Assembly: GCF_009696315.1 (NCBI RefSeq)
Contig: NZ_VUMG01000002.1
Location: 620,001 to 684,000, forward strand
Origin: Cutibacterium porci
GTDB lineage: Bacteria > Actinomycetota > Actinomycetes > Propionibacteriales > Propionibacteriaceae
Direction: 5' to 3'
DNA length: 64,000 nt
The notes under the pieces are model-generated. The model saw only the letters and a list, made by a program, of their open reading frames with translations. It made no database searches and was not told the DNA's origin. Each line of letters starts with the position of its first letter. The first letter of the stretch is position 1. This document shows, piece after piece, positions 49,125-59,840 of this stretch. A program made the position numbers and the translations under genes.

Positions 49125-49907
49125 CTAGACATCGCTCGCGCGCCACACCAGGCCAGCTAGCCGACCAGCACCATGATCCCGGCGATGGGAAAACAAATCC
49201 TGTCCCTCAAAGGTGCAGGGGTCCAGCCCCACAGCGGTCACACCAAGTGACTCAAGCTGGGCTAACGCCCCCGCTCCTAGATCAAGGGCCGGTGTGCCCT
49301 GCCGAGTGAAGGAGCGAGTGGCTGGATACTCCGCCCACGCCTGCTCAGCCATCTCGGCGGGAACCTCGTAGCAGCGGCCACAGATATGCGGGCCTATCCA
49401 CGCATATAACTGCGTGGCTCCCATCTCGCGCATGGCCTTGACAGTGGCCGGCAGCACACCCGCCAAGAAACCCACTCGTCCGGCGTGTGCAGCACCGATA
49501 ACTCCAGCCTTCGGGTCCGCCAGCATCACCGGCATACAGTCGGCCACTCGAATAGCCAGCGCAACTCCTGGCAGGTCAGTAACCATCGCGTCGGCAATAG
49601 GGAGCCGCGACTGTCCCTCGACACGGTCTCCAAGGTATCGCTGCGCAGTCCATCCTTCGACGTCGTCGGGGCCGACCCGCCAAACGTCGGTGCCATGCAC
49701 CTGGTGGCACACCAACACCGGCCCCAAACCTAGCCGAGATCGAAGGGCTTCAACATGCTCAAGGACAGCGGGGTCCTCATCGGTGCGACCGAGATTAAAC
49801 CCCTCGAAACCAGTACCTCCAAGTCCCTGCCCGGAAGCGTCAATACGATCAGTAAAGGCGACCCCGACACCATGATTAGCGCCGGGGTCGATAACGAATC
49901 TCAGCAC
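49125..49907 (-). CDS. pgeF: Peptidoglycan editing factor PgeF (laccase-domain family)
   Basis: A 260-residue multicopper-oxidase-like domain protein; family members remove misincorporated residues from UDP-MurNAc precursors. Metal/catalytic residues in CHQVHGTDVW, RVADCMPVML and AHAGRVGF are present. GTG 49907 starts 2 bases after the ftsZ stop. Normal length. Confidence 0.9.
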   Translation of the reverse strand: MLRFVIDPGANHGVGVAFTDRIDASGQGLGGTGFEGFNLGRTDEDPAVLEHVEALRSRLGLGPVLVCHQVHGTDVWRVGPDDVEGWTAQRYLGDRVEGQSRLPIADAMVTDLPGVALAIRVADCMPVMLADPKAGVIGAAHAGRVGFLAGVLPATVKAMREMGATQLYAWIGPHICGRCYEVPAEMAEQAWAEYPATRSFTRQGTPALDLGAGALAQLESLGVTAVGLDPCTFEGQDLFSHRRDHGAGRLAGLVWRASDV

Positions 49908-49908
49908 G

Positions 49909-51159
49909 TCACTTCAGGAAGTCGGGAATGTCGAGGTCATCATCTGGCTCCTCGGATGGGTTAACAGGCTCCACCGGCTGAGCTGCGTGCTGCGGCTGGC
50001 CGTTACCAAACGGGCTGCCCTGAGTCTGCGGGCGAATCGGCGTCGGGCGCTGGTCGTCGGCAAATTGGCGGCCGTTAGACGACGCCCCAGCCGAGGTTGA
50101 CCCGGCAGAACTCGTTCCAGCACCAAAGACTCCCGCAGACGACCGGTTGCTCATGGCCGGGCGAGAGGCAGGACGCTGACTGATTCCAGGTTGCTTGGCA
50201 CCCGTAACCTGGCCGTTCTCGAACCCAGCTGCGATGACCGTCACGCGTACTTCGTCGCCAAGAGCGTCGTCGATGATTGTGCCGAAAATGATGTTGGCCT
50301 CGTCATGGGCAGCAGCTTCAATGAGGTTAGCCGCGCTAGCGACCTCAAACAGACCCAAGTCGGAGCCACCCGCGATCGACAGCAAGACGCCACGAGCACC
50401 GTCGATGGACACCTCGAGCAGAGGAGACGAGATAGCCATCTCTGCAGCAGCCCTCGCGCGGTCCTCTCCGGATGCACGACCAATACCCATGAGGGCAGAT
50501 CCAGCGTTCGACATGACCGATTTGACGTCAGCGAAGTCAAGGTTGATCTGGCCAGGAGTGGTGATGAGGTCAGTAATGCCCGAAACACCTTGCATCAGCA
50601 CTTGATCGGCCTGTTTGAAGGCGTCAAGGATGGCAATCTGCTGGTCGGTCATATCTAGCAGCTTGTCGTTCGGGATGACGATGAGGGTATCGACCTCGTC
50701 GCGTAGATTGCCGATGCCCTGTTCAGCCTGGGAGGACCGACGGTGCCCCTCAAAGGAGAACGGACGGGTAACAACACCAATTGTCAAAGCGCCAAGGGAC
50801 CGGGCAATCTTGGCGACGACGGGAGCAGCTCCGGTACCAGTCCCACCGCCCTCACCAGCGGTGACGAACACCATATCGGCACCCTTGAGAGACTCTTCGA
50901 TCTCATCGGCATGGTCCTCGGCGGCTTGCCGTCCCTTATCCGGGTCGGCTCCGGCGCCCAGCCCTCGGGTAAGGTCCCTGCCGATGTCGAGCTTCACGTC
51001 GGCATCGCTCGTGAGGAGGGCCTGGGCATCGGTGTTGACGGCGAGGAACTCGACTCCTTTGAGTCCCGCCTCGATCATGCGGTTCACGGCATTGCAGCCG
51101 CCACCGCCTACCCCCACGACCTTGATCACGGCGAGGTAGTTCTGGGATGGAATAGCCAC
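49909..51159 (-). CDS. ftsZ: Cell division protein FtsZ
   Basis: Tubulin-like GTPase that forms the division ring. 416 residues: GTP site [13 protein letters not shown] and the signature GGGTGTG at 104-110, T7 loop [13 protein letters not shown], then a variable linker rich in Ser/Gln/Pro and the C-terminal tail [11 protein letters not shown] that binds SepF/FtsW. GTG start with GAGG 9 bases upstream. Preceded by a 122-base gap with a promoter-like pair. Confidence 0.98.
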   Translation of the reverse strand: MAIPSQNYLAVIKVVGVGGGGCNAVNRMIEAGLKGVEFLAVNTDAQALLTSDADVKLDIGRDLTRGLGAGADPDKGRQAAEDHADEIEESLKGADMVFVTAGEGGGTGTGAAPVVAKIARSLGALTIGVVTRPFSFEGHRRSSQAEQGIGNLRDEVDTLIVIPNDKLLDMTDQQIAILDAFKQADQVLMQGVSGITDLITTPGQINLDFADVKSVMSNAGSALMGIGRASGEDRARAAAEMAISSPLLEVSIDGARGVLLSIAGGSDLGLFEVASAANLIEAAAHDEANIIFGTIIDDALGDEVRVTVIAAGFENGQVTGAKQPGISQRPASRPAMSNRSSAGVFGAGTSSAGSTSAGASSNGRQFADDQRPTPIRPQTQGSPFGNGQPQHAAQPVEPVNPSEEPDDDLDIPDFLK

Positions 51160-51205
51160 TGGAGTTCTGCCTCACTCTTGTCTGACGGACCGGTCTACCG
51201 GAAAG

Positions 51206-51233
51206 GTTATGAGTAGGTCACAAGGGTGTCCAA
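51206..51233 (-). promoter_or_regulatory. Candidate ftsZ promoter
   Basis: On the minus strand TTGGAC (51228-51233) and CATAAC (51206-51211) are 16 bases apart, placing a start site near 51199, about 40 bases before the ftsZ GTG. Matches sigma-A boxes only in part. Confidence 0.4.
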
Positions 51234-51281
51234 CGCTATAGCCAACCTTGGCCTCGACCCTCAACCGCAGCTTGAGACTGC

Positions 51282-51995
51282 TCACCGTGAGGTCGGATGC
51301 TCAGGCGACGAGACGTCGTAACGAGTTGCCTTAACATGAACCATCGCCGCGGTGACCTTGGCCTTGAGAAGAGATTGATCCGCCGATCCCCACACCACTG
51401 TTCGCTTGCCAGACAGCACCACGACGATGGCATCACGAGATGTAGCTTCGATGTGATCGACGTGCTGTCTCAACTGATTAGGGAAAGAATCAGCGACAGT
51501 TGCGACGTCTCGAAGTAAGTCACGATTCCCCGATGACGTCGTCGCCCACATCACATGTGGAGTGGGTTTTGCAGCACGGTTAAAGATCGTCCCATTGGGA
51601 TCAACCCACAGGTAGCCCCCGGGGGTCTTTACCTGATACGAGATCTTCAGCTCCGTAACATCAATGACGACAGTATGCGGCCATTTTCGGTGCACGTCAG
51701 CCTGCCCGACGACATCCATGGCCGTCACGCGTGCGGCCACGTCATCGGTGTTAATCCTGGCGAGCGGCTGGCCCACGGGCACCTTGGCGGCCTGCTTGAC
51801 TTGGGATGGGGTCACAAGATGAGCGCCGTGAACCTCAACAGTGTCGACGGTCAACAACGACGAACTCCGAACAATCCAGATCGCTCCGAGCGCGAGCACC
51901 ACCACAGCGGCAACGACACCCGCAACGATCCGGTAACGCTTGTTGCGGCGTCGACGTCGCAGCTCCATCGCGACGCTGATGTCGGAAACCGGCAT
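51282..51995 (-). CDS. ftsQ: Cell division protein FtsQ/DivIB
   Basis: Bitopic divisome protein. About 237 residues: an Arg-rich cytoplasmic tail, a membrane segment (IVAGVVAAVVVLALGAIWIV), a POTRA domain (LTVDTVEVHGAHLVTPSQVKQAA) and the FtsQ domain. ATG overlaps the murC stop (TGATG), with GGAGGGG upstream. Confidence 0.93.
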   Translation of the reverse strand: MPVSDISVAMELRRRRRNKRYRIVAGVVAAVVVLALGAIWIVRSSSLLTVDTVEVHGAHLVTPSQVKQAAKVPVGQPLARINTDDVAARVTAMDVVGQADVHRKWPHTVVIDVTELKISYQVKTPGGYLWVDPNGTIFNRAAKPTPHVMWATTSSGNRDLLRDVATVADSFPNQLRQHVDHIEATSRDAIVVVLSGKRTVVWGSADQSLLKAKVTAAMVHVKATRYDVSSPEHPTSR

Positions 51996-53410
51996 CAAGC
52001 CTTCCCCTCCAGCAAGCCAACCAAAACCGGGCCAACTAAAGTGACATCTCCGGCACCAAGGGTGATGACAAGATCGCCGGGACGCACCTCTTCGGCGAGG
52101 GCCTCCGGAAGATCTTGTTTATCGGGGACATAACGGGAATCCCCTCCTGCAGCGAGAACGGCGTCATGCACCATCTTGCCAGTTACACCGGCGATAGGGT
52201 CCTCGCGAGCCGGATAAATATCAGAGACGATGACCCGGTCTGCGAGGGTCAACGCGGATCCAAATTCACCGGCGAAATCCCTAGTACGAGAAAACAGGTG
52301 GGGCTGGAAGCAGGCGATGACTCTCCCCTGCCCGGTCACGGCGCGGCGTGCTGCACCGAGAGTGGCGCGCAACTCGGTCGGGTGGTGGGCGTAATCGTCA
52401 AAAACTGAGACGTCGTTGACCCGTCCAACGAGCTGGAACCGTCGCAACGTCCCGGTAAAGGATGCAATTCCTGCCAATAGATCTTGGTGGCGAATCCCCA
52501 GCAGGGAGCCCACGCAGTAAGCGGCGGCGGCATTGGATAGGTTGTAGCGACCGGGCACCTGCAGCTCCAGACGCCCCTGGGTAGGTCCATGAACGAGTGT
52601 CGCAGAGGCCGTCGTGCCCTCAAGGTCCAGGTCGACGAGCCTGACCTCAGCTTGCTCAGATTCCCCGTAGGTAACGACTCGTACTGTGCCCGTGCTTTCT
52701 AACCGGCACGCCAAGTCGGCCGCACCCGGATCATCGACATTCGTCACGACGTAGCGAACCTCGGGGCGCGTCGCCATCGCCACGAAGCCGTCGAAGTACG
52801 CCTGACGAGTGCCCCAATTATCAAGATGATCGGCTTCCACATTGGTGACGACAACGATCTGGCTTGGGTACTGCAAGAACGACCCATCTGACTCATCAGC
52901 CTCCACCACGAAAGCTCCTCCCCCACCGAGGTGGGACGACTTGCCCGTGGCGGCCAACGGGGAGCCAATGACGTAGGACGGATCCGTACCAGCATGGTCC
53001 AGCATGATCGCAACCATGCCGGTTGTTGTCGTCTTGCCATGGGTTCCAGCGATCGAGATGCCCTCCCGGCCTAGCATGAGGGCTGCCAATGCTGCGGAAC
53101 GATGCCAGATCCGTAACCCTAACCGGTGTGCCTCAACCAACTCCGGGTTGTCGGAACGAATAGCCGAGGAGACAACAACGGTGCGAGCTCCCGCCAGGTG
53201 GGACGGATCATGACCTACCCAGGTCTGAACACCCAAATTCGCAAGATCACGTAAATTAGCTGAGTCCACCTGATCGGAGCCGCGCACATCGACTCCCATG
53301 TCGTGGTAAATCCGTGCCACACCGCTCATCCCGGCTCCACCAATAGCGATGAAGTGGACCGGTCCAATGGTCCTAGGATCAAGTAGCTCGACAGGTTCCC
53401 GCAATGACAT
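51995..53410 (-). CDS. murC: UDP-N-acetylmuramate--L-alanine ligase
   Basis: Adds L-Ala to UDP-MurNAc with ATP. ATG 53410 after GAGGAG gives 471 residues beginning MSLREPVELL, then the N-terminal HFIAIGGAGMSGVARIY, the ATP loop AGTHGKTTTTGMVA, and VFDDYAHHPTEL. Overlaps ftsQ by one base; starts 11 bases after murG. Confidence 0.97.
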   Translation of the reverse strand: MSLREPVELLDPRTIGPVHFIAIGGAGMSGVARIYHDMGVDVRGSDQVDSANLRDLANLGVQTWVGHDPSHLAGARTVVVSSAIRSDNPELVEAHRLGLRIWHRSAALAALMLGREGISIAGTHGKTTTTGMVAIMLDHAGTDPSYVIGSPLAATGKSSHLGGGGAFVVEADESDGSFLQYPSQIVVVTNVEADHLDNWGTRQAYFDGFVAMATRPEVRYVVTNVDDPGAADLACRLESTGTVRVVTYGESEQAEVRLVDLDLEGTTASATLVHGPTQGRLELQVPGRYNLSNAAAAYCVGSLLGIRHQDLLAGIASFTGTLRRFQLVGRVNDVSVFDDYAHHPTELRATLGAARRAVTGQGRVIACFQPHLFSRTRDFAGEFGSALTLADRVIVSDIYPAREDPIAGVTGKMVHDAVLAAGGDSRYVPDKQDLPEALAEEVRPGDLVITLGAGDVTLVGPVLVGLLEGKA

Positions 53411-53421
53411 GAGATATCTCC

Positions 53422-54540
53422 TCAACCAATCGTCGGGTCAATCGACGTCGCGGCCGAGATCACCCGTGCCGCCATCTCCTCCGCAGCATGAGCGGGCATG
53501 AGCCCTCGTCCCGCCGCTGACATCCGAGAAAGAACATCAGGGTTATGGATGCGAGCCGTCTCGTGAAGGAGACGCTCAGCATCGAGATCGGCATTGGCAA
53601 CGACGACGCCAGCACCGGCCGCCACCACTGATGTCGCATTGCGTGCCTGCTCGCCATTGCCGTGCGGTAACGGTACATAGATCGTCGGCACACCGACTGT
53701 CGCCGTCTCTACCACTGTTCCAGCACCGGAACGGGCCACCATAAGGTCGGCGGCCGCATAAGCACTCGCCATATCGTCAACGTATCCCACTGGTAGCCAA
53801 GAAGCTCCAGTTGACTCGTCATTCACCGCCTCGGCACCTCGGATATTCTTTGGCCCAAGCACGTGAAGAATTTGCACGCCGTCTGCAAGAAGCCGCTGTC
53901 GGGCCGCAATAACAGCGTCGTTGATGGCTACCGCCCCCTGAGAACCTCCCGATACCAGCAAGGTTGCCCGGTCAGTGTCAAGGCCAAAATCAGCACGGGC
54001 GCGAGCACGACGCTCGGCTCGAACCTGCGAACTAGCGTCAGCTAAGTCAGTAATGTGGGGCCGTAACGGCATGCCGACGAACTGCGCCTTGGGCAAGGGC
54101 GTATCGGGGAAAGCGGTACCGACGAAGACGGCGAAGCGCGCAGCAACCTTGTTCGCCAGTCCGGGAACGGCATTCTGCTCATGGATGACGACCGGAATCT
54201 TGGCTCGCTTAGCCGCTAAGTACGCCGGCAGCGACACATAGCCACCAAACCCGACGACGACGTCAGCCTGGCGCCGCTTGAGCACGTCACCAGCCTTTCG
54301 CACCGCACCAGCCAACCGGGCAGGAACCTTAAATAGCTCTGCGCTGACGGTGCGAGGCAACGGCACTGGCGGAATCATGTCAAGGTCCAGCCCCGCTTCC
54401 GGGATGACCCGTCCTTCGAGACCTTTGGGGGTGCCGATGCACGATACCGTCGCACCACGGTTTTGTAGTGCCATTGCAGTCGCTATGAGCGGTGATGTGT
54501 GGCCAGCCGTTCCTCCGCCAACCAAGACAGCGGTCACCAT
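53422..54540 (-). CDS. murG: UDP-GlcNAc--lipid I N-acetylglucosamine transferase
   Basis: Converts lipid I to lipid II at the inner membrane face. 372 residues, GT-B fold: N-terminal GGTAGHTSPLIATA, IHEQNAVPGLANK, SGGSQGA, and the donor site ARSGAGTVVETATVGVP with PLPHGNGEQARNA. Complete. Lies between ftsW and murC. Confidence 0.97.
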   Translation of the reverse strand: MVTAVLVGGGTAGHTSPLIATAMALQNRGATVSCIGTPKGLEGRVIPEAGLDLDMIPPVPLPRTVSAELFKVPARLAGAVRKAGDVLKRRQADVVVGFGGYVSLPAYLAAKRAKIPVVIHEQNAVPGLANKVAARFAVFVGTAFPDTPLPKAQFVGMPLRPHITDLADASSQVRAERRARARADFGLDTDRATLLVSGGSQGAVAINDAVIAARQRLLADGVQILHVLGPKNIRGAEAVNDESTGASWLPVGYVDDMASAYAAADLMVARSGAGTVVETATVGVPTIYVPLPHGNGEQARNATSVVAAGAGVVVANADLDAERLLHETARIHNPDVLSRMSAAGRGLMPAHAAEEMAARVISAATSIDPTIG

Positions 54541-54582
54541 GAATACTCCTCAGGGACAGACGGATGAGACAGGGGATGTAGA

Positions 54583-55851
54583 TCAGACACGGGTGCCACC
54601 ATCGACGACGCTCGTCACTCGACTCGGCTCAGTGCGTTGTATGGACGCGCGTCGAGCATCGGGCTCGGTACGGGCACAGGCCAGCAACACTCCTACGGCC
54701 AGCAGCTCCGACACCAGCGCAGATCCACCAATAGAAATGAATGGCAGAGGAACGCCCACAACCGGCAGAAGGTTTAGCGATACGGACATATTGATGAGAG
54801 CCTGAGCTGCAATCCAGGCGACGGCCGCCGACGCAGCCGAACGCCGGAACAGCGAATCGTGCCGCATCGCAGTACGCACACCGGCCCATATCAACAACAC
54901 AAACAGCACAATGACGCCAAGGGTGCCCAACAACCCCATTTCCTCACCAATAACAGCGAAAACGAAGTCGTTTTGAGCGCCGTCATATAGGCCGCCCCAT
55001 TTTTGCCGAGAGGCACCAATGCCCACTCCCCACCAACCGCCGGTCGCCAGAGCATAAATCGCCGATAGCGGCTGCTGAGAGGTGGTGGCACCATTATCTG
55101 GGTGAAAGAAAGACACCACGCGTTGGGCGCGATACGGGGTGATAGCAACAAACATCAGCACCGCTACCAGTCCCAAGCCGATAAGGAGGCCTAAATAACG
55201 CTTGGGCACTCCAAAATTCCACATCTGGGCCAGCATGATAAGCCCAATAATCATTGTGGTACCGAGGTCTCCTTGAACCATAACAAACAGACCGACGACC
55301 GCGTAGAGACCAAGGTAATACCCCACGCCCTTCCACGTCGCCATCTCCTCGCGACGCGACGACATGTAACTTGCCCCGATGAGCACCAGAGCGAACTTTG
55401 CGAATTCTGAGGGTTGTAAACTCACCGACCCCACAGACAGCCACGACTGGTTCCCTTTCCCAGCATCTGAACCCAGCGCGGTGAGCACCAGCACGAGCAT
55501 AAGGCACACTGCGGCATAGGCAATGCCGCCAAGCTTCCTCAGGTGAGCCTCCGATAGCCGCGACACCACGACGGCGCCAATGGCACCTATTACCAGAAAC
55601 AGTGCCTGACGAAACGCAAAATGATAGGGCCCGTACCCCAGAGATTGTGAATACACCGACGACGACGACAACCCCATCAGCACGCCGATACCACACAGCA
55701 GCACAGTAGAAGCGAGGATGACGTAATAGTCCAAAAACGGCTGAGCCAGTAGGTGCGATGAACTGTCACCACTATCGAGCCGCAGCAGGTGCGTCAACCA
55801 CCGTCCGGAACGTCGAGTGGCGGGATTCACAGATCTTTCAGCCATCGACAT
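54583..55851 (-). CDS. ftsW: FtsW peptidoglycan glycosyltransferase (SEDS family)
   Basis: Septal lipid II polymerase acting with FtsI. About 422 residues and ten membrane segments; conserved [44 protein letters not shown] and the C-terminal [16 protein letters not shown]. The start is ATG 55851 or 55845, overlapping the murD stop; the upstream frame reads through murD. Confidence 0.95.
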   Translation of the reverse strand: MSMAERSVNPATRRSGRWLTHLLRLDSGDSSSHLLAQPFLDYYVILASTVLLCGIGVLMGLSSSSVYSQSLGYGPYHFAFRQALFLVIGAIGAVVVSRLSEAHLRKLGGIAYAAVCLMLVLVLTALGSDAGKGNQSWLSVGSVSLQPSEFAKFALVLIGASYMSSRREEMATWKGVGYYLGLYAVVGLFVMVQGDLGTTMIIGLIMLAQMWNFGVPKRYLGLLIGLGLVAVLMFVAITPYRAQRVVSFFHPDNGATTSQQPLSAIYALATGGWWGVGIGASRQKWGGLYDGAQNDFVFAVIGEEMGLLGTLGVIVLFVLLIWAGVRTAMRHDSLFRRSAASAAVAWIAAQALINMSVSLNLLPVVGVPLPFISIGGSALVSELLAVGVLLACARTEPDARRASIQRTEPSRVTSVVDGGTRV

Positions 55852-57319
55852 CTGGCCCGTCAACCTGTCGAGCAGCATTGGCGAAGTCATCACCGCGTGC
55901 GGCATAGCCCGGCCATATATCCAGACTGGCGCAGCCGGGAGCCATCAAGACGGTGTCACCGGGGCGAGCCATCCGGGCGGCCTCGTGGACCGCACGCGCC
56001 ATCGATTCGCGGGACATATCGTCAATGACGACGACCGGAACCTCTGGAGCGTGCTTAGCCAACGACGTCGCGACGATGTTGCGGTCAGTTCCCAGCACTA
56101 TTGCCCCACGCAGCTTGCTGGCATGAGTAGTCACGAGATCATCGAAGCTCGTGCCTTTGGCCTGACCACCAGCGATCCACACAATGTGCTCAAAAGCGCG
56201 CATCGACGAATTCGCAGCGTGGGGATTCGTCGCCTTGGAATCATCGACCCAGGTAATACCCCCAGCCTGATGTACCGTCTCGATGCGGTGCCCGCCAAGA
56301 TGCAAGTCACGCAACCCCTGTCCAACAGCGGTCGCGGGAACCCCGAAAGAACGAGTTAACGCCGCAGCAGCCAACGCATTTTCGACGTTGTGAGGAGCAA
56401 AGGGATGCACGTCCTCAAGACGAGCCAACTCCAGAGCCGAGGTCGCGCGCTGTTTAACGAAAGCGCGATCCACAATAAGGTCGTCCACGACTCCGATCAT
56501 GGAAGGCCCGGGAGTTCCAGTCGTGAACCCGATCGCCCGCGCTCCTTCAACGACGTCAGCCTCCTCCACCATATGCTCGGTAGCGGGGTCAGCAACGTTA
56601 TATATGCAGGAATTGGTCACTTGATGGTAAATGCGAGCCTTATCGGCAGCATAGGAACCAAACGGATCTGACTCGTGGGCGTACCACTCCAGATGGTCTT
56701 GTTGAAGGTTGAGCACGGCCGCGGAATGTAGGGATAACGAGTTCGACCAATGCAGCTGGAAGCTGGACAGCTCCACAGCAAAAACGTCGTAATCAATCTC
56801 GTCAGCCATGGCCTCTAGGATGGGGCGGCCAATGTTGCCCACAGCGCAGGCCCTCAAACCGGCGGCACGAAGAATTGACTCAGTCATCTGAGTGGTCGTC
56901 GTCTTACCGTTGGTGCCCGTAATCGCTAGCCATGGAACAATGCGATCAGGGTGCATAAGGCGCCAAGCCAACTCGGGCTCGCCCCATACTGGGATGCCGT
57001 GGGCGAGGGCCTGGGCTACCAGCGGTTGGGTAGGACGCCAACCAGGCGAGACGATGACAAGGTCGGTCTGCTCTGGGAGCGCGGATGCTGATCCGGGGCC
57101 CAGACGCACGTCAGCACCGAGGACCTCCAATAGCCCACCCTTGTCACGGTGGGAGTCGTCGTCGGAATCGTCGAGGACGAGAACCTTGGCGTCAAGCTCA
57201 AGCAATGCGTCAGCAGCGGCATAGCCAGACGTACCTAAACCAGCGACGACGACATGCACACCAGACCAGTCGAAAAGCCGGTCGGCCGTACTCAGATCAA
57301 CGGTGTTGGAAAACCTCAC
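55838..57319 (-). CDS. murD: UDP-N-acetylmuramoylalanine--D-glutamate ligase
   Basis: Adds D-Glu to UDP-MurNAc-Ala. Conserved [18 protein letters not shown] loop [14 protein letters not shown], the [11 protein letters not shown] block and [12 protein letters not shown] chose GTG 57319, whose GTGA overlaps the mraY stop (about 493 residues); ATG 57334 is possible. Confidence 0.96.
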   Translation of the reverse strand: MRFSNTVDLSTADRLFDWSGVHVVVAGLGTSGYAAADALLELDAKVLVLDDSDDDSHRDKGGLLEVLGADVRLGPGSASALPEQTDLVIVSPGWRPTQPLVAQALAHGIPVWGEPELAWRLMHPDRIVPWLAITGTNGKTTTTQMTESILRAAGLRACAVGNIGRPILEAMADEIDYDVFAVELSSFQLHWSNSLSLHSAAVLNLQQDHLEWYAHESDPFGSYAADKARIYHQVTNSCIYNVADPATEHMVEEADVVEGARAIGFTTGTPGPSMIGVVDDLIVDRAFVKQRATSALELARLEDVHPFAPHNVENALAAAALTRSFGVPATAVGQGLRDLHLGGHRIETVHQAGGITWVDDSKATNPHAANSSMRAFEHIVWIAGGQAKGTSFDDLVTTHASKLRGAIVLGTDRNIVATSLAKHAPEVPVVVIDDMSRESMARAVHEAARMARPGDTVLMAPGCASLDIWPGYAARGDDFANAARQVDGPDVDG

Positions 57320-58386
57320 TGCCCTGCCACCCATTCTGCATAGAAGATTCCTAAACCAGCTGCAACAGCCAGACCGCAAATAATCCAGAACCTGATAACA
57401 ACCGTGACCTCAGCCCACCCCTTCAACTCGAAATGATGGTGCAAGGGAGCCATCTTAAAGACTCGTTTGCCACCAGTAATCTTAAACACGCTGACCTGCA
57501 ACATTACTGAGACTGTCTCAATGACGAAGAGAGCACCGATAATCACTAGAAGAAGCTCTGTACGGCTGACGATAGCCATACCGGCAACAGCACCACCGAG
57601 AGCCAGCGATCCGGTATCACCGAGGAAGATTTGAGCAGGCTTGGCGTTCCACCATAGGAATCCGAAACATGCGCCAGCGATGGCGACGGCAACCACCGCA
57701 ATGTCGTGGGGATCACGCACCGCATAGCAGTGGCTGCCCGCAGTGGCTGGCCGAGAACACCACTGGTTGAACTGCCAGATACTTAGAAGGGTATAGGCCC
57801 CAAAAACCATCGTGGAAGCACCAGTAGCTAAACCATCAAGACCGTCGGTCAGGTTGACAGCATTTGAACTGCCAGCAATGAGAAGTATCACCCAAATGAC
57901 GCCCAGCCAGATTGGCAAGTGGAGCCAGGAAATATCGCGCAGGAAAGAAATAGCCGGCGACGCTGGCGTCACCCCGTGAGTATCAGGGAAATACATCACT
58001 CCGATAGCAAATGTAATGGCGACAAAAGCCTGGCCAAGGAGTTTTCCCTTGGGTTTAAGACCCAAGGAACGCTGTTTGGATATCTTCGTCCAGTCATCGA
58101 GAAAACCGATGAATCCCAATCCGGCAAATAGCCACAACACTAGCAGTGCCGACACGGAAGGATGGGTCCACGTGACCAGGTGTGCCACGAGATAGGCCAA
58201 CAATACGGAGACAATAATGACGACACCCCCCATCGTTGGAGTGCCCTTCTTTGTCTTGTGAGTCGTCGGGCCGTCGTCACGGATGAACTGGCCATACCCC
58301 CTGGCAGCAAGCCAGTGGATGAACCACCGCGTGCCGACAAGGGTGCCGACCATGGACACCGCGCCAGCGAGCAGGATGTTCTTCAC
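57316..58386 (-). CDS. mraY: Phospho-N-acetylmuramoyl-pentapeptide transferase
   Basis: Makes lipid I from UDP-MurNAc-pentapeptide and undecaprenyl phosphate. 356 residues, ten membrane helices; [39 protein letters not shown] and the [13 protein letters not shown] His cluster are all intact. Overlaps murF and murD by 4 bases each. Confidence 0.98.
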   Translation of the reverse strand: MKNILLAGAVSMVGTLVGTRWFIHWLAARGYGQFIRDDGPTTHKTKKGTPTMGGVVIIVSVLLAYLVAHLVTWTHPSVSALLVLWLFAGLGFIGFLDDWTKISKQRSLGLKPKGKLLGQAFVAITFAIGVMYFPDTHGVTPASPAISFLRDISWLHLPIWLGVIWVILLIAGSSNAVNLTDGLDGLATGASTMVFGAYTLLSIWQFNQWCSRPATAGSHCYAVRDPHDIAVVAVAIAGACFGFLWWNAKPAQIFLGDTGSLALGGAVAGMAIVSRTELLLVIIGALFVIETVSVMLQVSVFKITGGKRVFKMAPLHHHFELKGWAEVTVVIRFWIICGLAVAAGLGIFYAEWVAGQ

Positions 58387-59840
58387 GCCTGGGCCTCCCC
58401 TTCCTCAAACACGTCGCGTCCTACTCGTTCCAAGGCCAGACCTCTCGAGGCCTTAAGTAAGACGACATCGTGCGAGGTCCAACCTATCGACTCGGCAGCC
58501 TCTTCCACCGTGGTGACGATCACACGTGCGCCTTCAGCTCGAGCACCATCGGCAATGTTCTCGGCCTCATCGCCAACGGCGATAATGACGTCGAATCCGG
58601 CCTGGGCCGCATGCCGGCCAGCCTGTGCATTAAGGCGGGCGGAGTCTGCCCCAAGCTCGAGCATGTCACCTAAGACGGCGACTCCCCTAGTCTGAGGGTC
58701 TCGCGCCCGGCGCGTCGCCAACACATGCCCCATCGCTGTCAACGACGCCGTCATCGAGTCTGGATTGGCGTTGTAGCAGTCCTCAACCAGCACCAGGCCG
58801 TCGGCACGTTCGCGCAGTTGCATTCTCATAGCTGACCGGGACACGGCGTCACTCAGCGCCTCGGAAATACGGGTGACAGCTTGGCCATCAGCCCCGTCAT
58901 TCATGGTGAGTGCCGCCAACACAGCAGCAGTGGCGGCCACAGCATTCGCGACCTGGTGAGCGCCCATGGTCTTTAGGTGAACACGACGCCGCCACGTCGA
59001 CTCGCCGCAGCGCGCGACAAGGGTGAAAGCGTGACGATCGAGGTCGTCAGCATGGATTGATTCGGCCCACACCTCAATCTCGGCATCTGGGCGACGATGG
59101 TCAGCGTCAGGGCTGAACCATGCGATATATCCGCAGGTGCGCGTTGCCATCTCAGCGACGAGGTGGTCGGCGGCGTTAAGTACGGCCCAGCCGTCAACGG
59201 TGAGAGCTTCAACAATCTCGCCCTTAGCCTGAGCAATGGCTTTGCGCGAACCAAATTCGCCCAAGTGAGCGGTTCCGACGTTAAGCACCATAGCGACATC
59301 GGGAGCAACGATGGACGTCAGCCAAGCGATGTGACCTCGACCGCGTGCGCCCATCTCCGAGACCAAATAGGACGTGTTCTCGTCGATGCGACACGCCGTC
59401 AGAGGAACTCCAATTTCGTTGTTGAACGATCCAACCGGCGCCACCGTCGGGCCGAACGCCTCGAGTATCTGGGCCAGCATGTCCTTAGTGCTTGTCTTGC
59501 CACTGGACCCAGTTAACGCGATAGTGCGCATTCCGCGGTCTCGCTCCGTTGCCACGACGTGACGCGCCAGACGAGATAGACCGGCTTGGCCGTCGTCGAC
59601 GATGAGATGCGGAATCTGTGCGCCTGTGCTGCGCGTGGCTATCACGGCAACGGCACCAGCGGCCTGGGCGGCCTGAGTAAAGTCATGACCATCGACCCGG
59701 GCTCCGGGAAGAGCAACAAACAGAGCGCCCGGAGTCGCCTGACGAGTATCAATGACGACATCCGGACCCACCTGGACAGAATCATTAACCGGTGCTGCCT
59801 CGACCCACTGAGCGAGGGTGGCAATGTCGAGAACTCTCAT
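58383..59840 (-). CDS. murF: UDP-MurNAc-tripeptide--D-Ala-D-Ala ligase
   Basis: Adds D-Ala-D-Ala to the precursor. ATG 59840 overlaps the murE stop (ATGA) and follows GGAGG; about 485 residues. Mur ligase features: VIDTRQATPGALFVAL, ATP loop ALTGSSGKTSTKDM, NFNNEIGVP-type block (SFNNEIGVPLT) and EDCYNANPDSM. Confidence 0.97.
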   Translation of the reverse strand: MRVLDIATLAQWVEAAPVNDSVQVGPDVVIDTRQATPGALFVALPGARVDGHDFTQAAQAAGAVAVIATRSTGAQIPHLIVDDGQAGLSRLARHVVATERDRGMRTIALTGSSGKTSTKDMLAQILEAFGPTVAPVGSFNNEIGVPLTACRIDENTSYLVSEMGARGRGHIAWLTSIVAPDVAMVLNVGTAHLGEFGSRKAIAQAKGEIVEALTVDGWAVLNAADHLVAEMATRTCGYIAWFSPDADHRRPDAEIEVWAESIHADDLDRHAFTLVARCGESTWRRRVHLKTMGAHQVANAVAATAAVLAALTMNDGADGQAVTRISEALSDAVSRSAMRMQLRERADGLVLVEDCYNANPDSMTASLTAMGHVLATRRARDPQTRGVAVLGDMLELGADSARLNAQAGRHAAQAGFDVIIAVGDEAENIADGARAEGARVIVTTVEEAAESIGWTSHDVVLLKASRGLALERVGRDVFEEGEAQA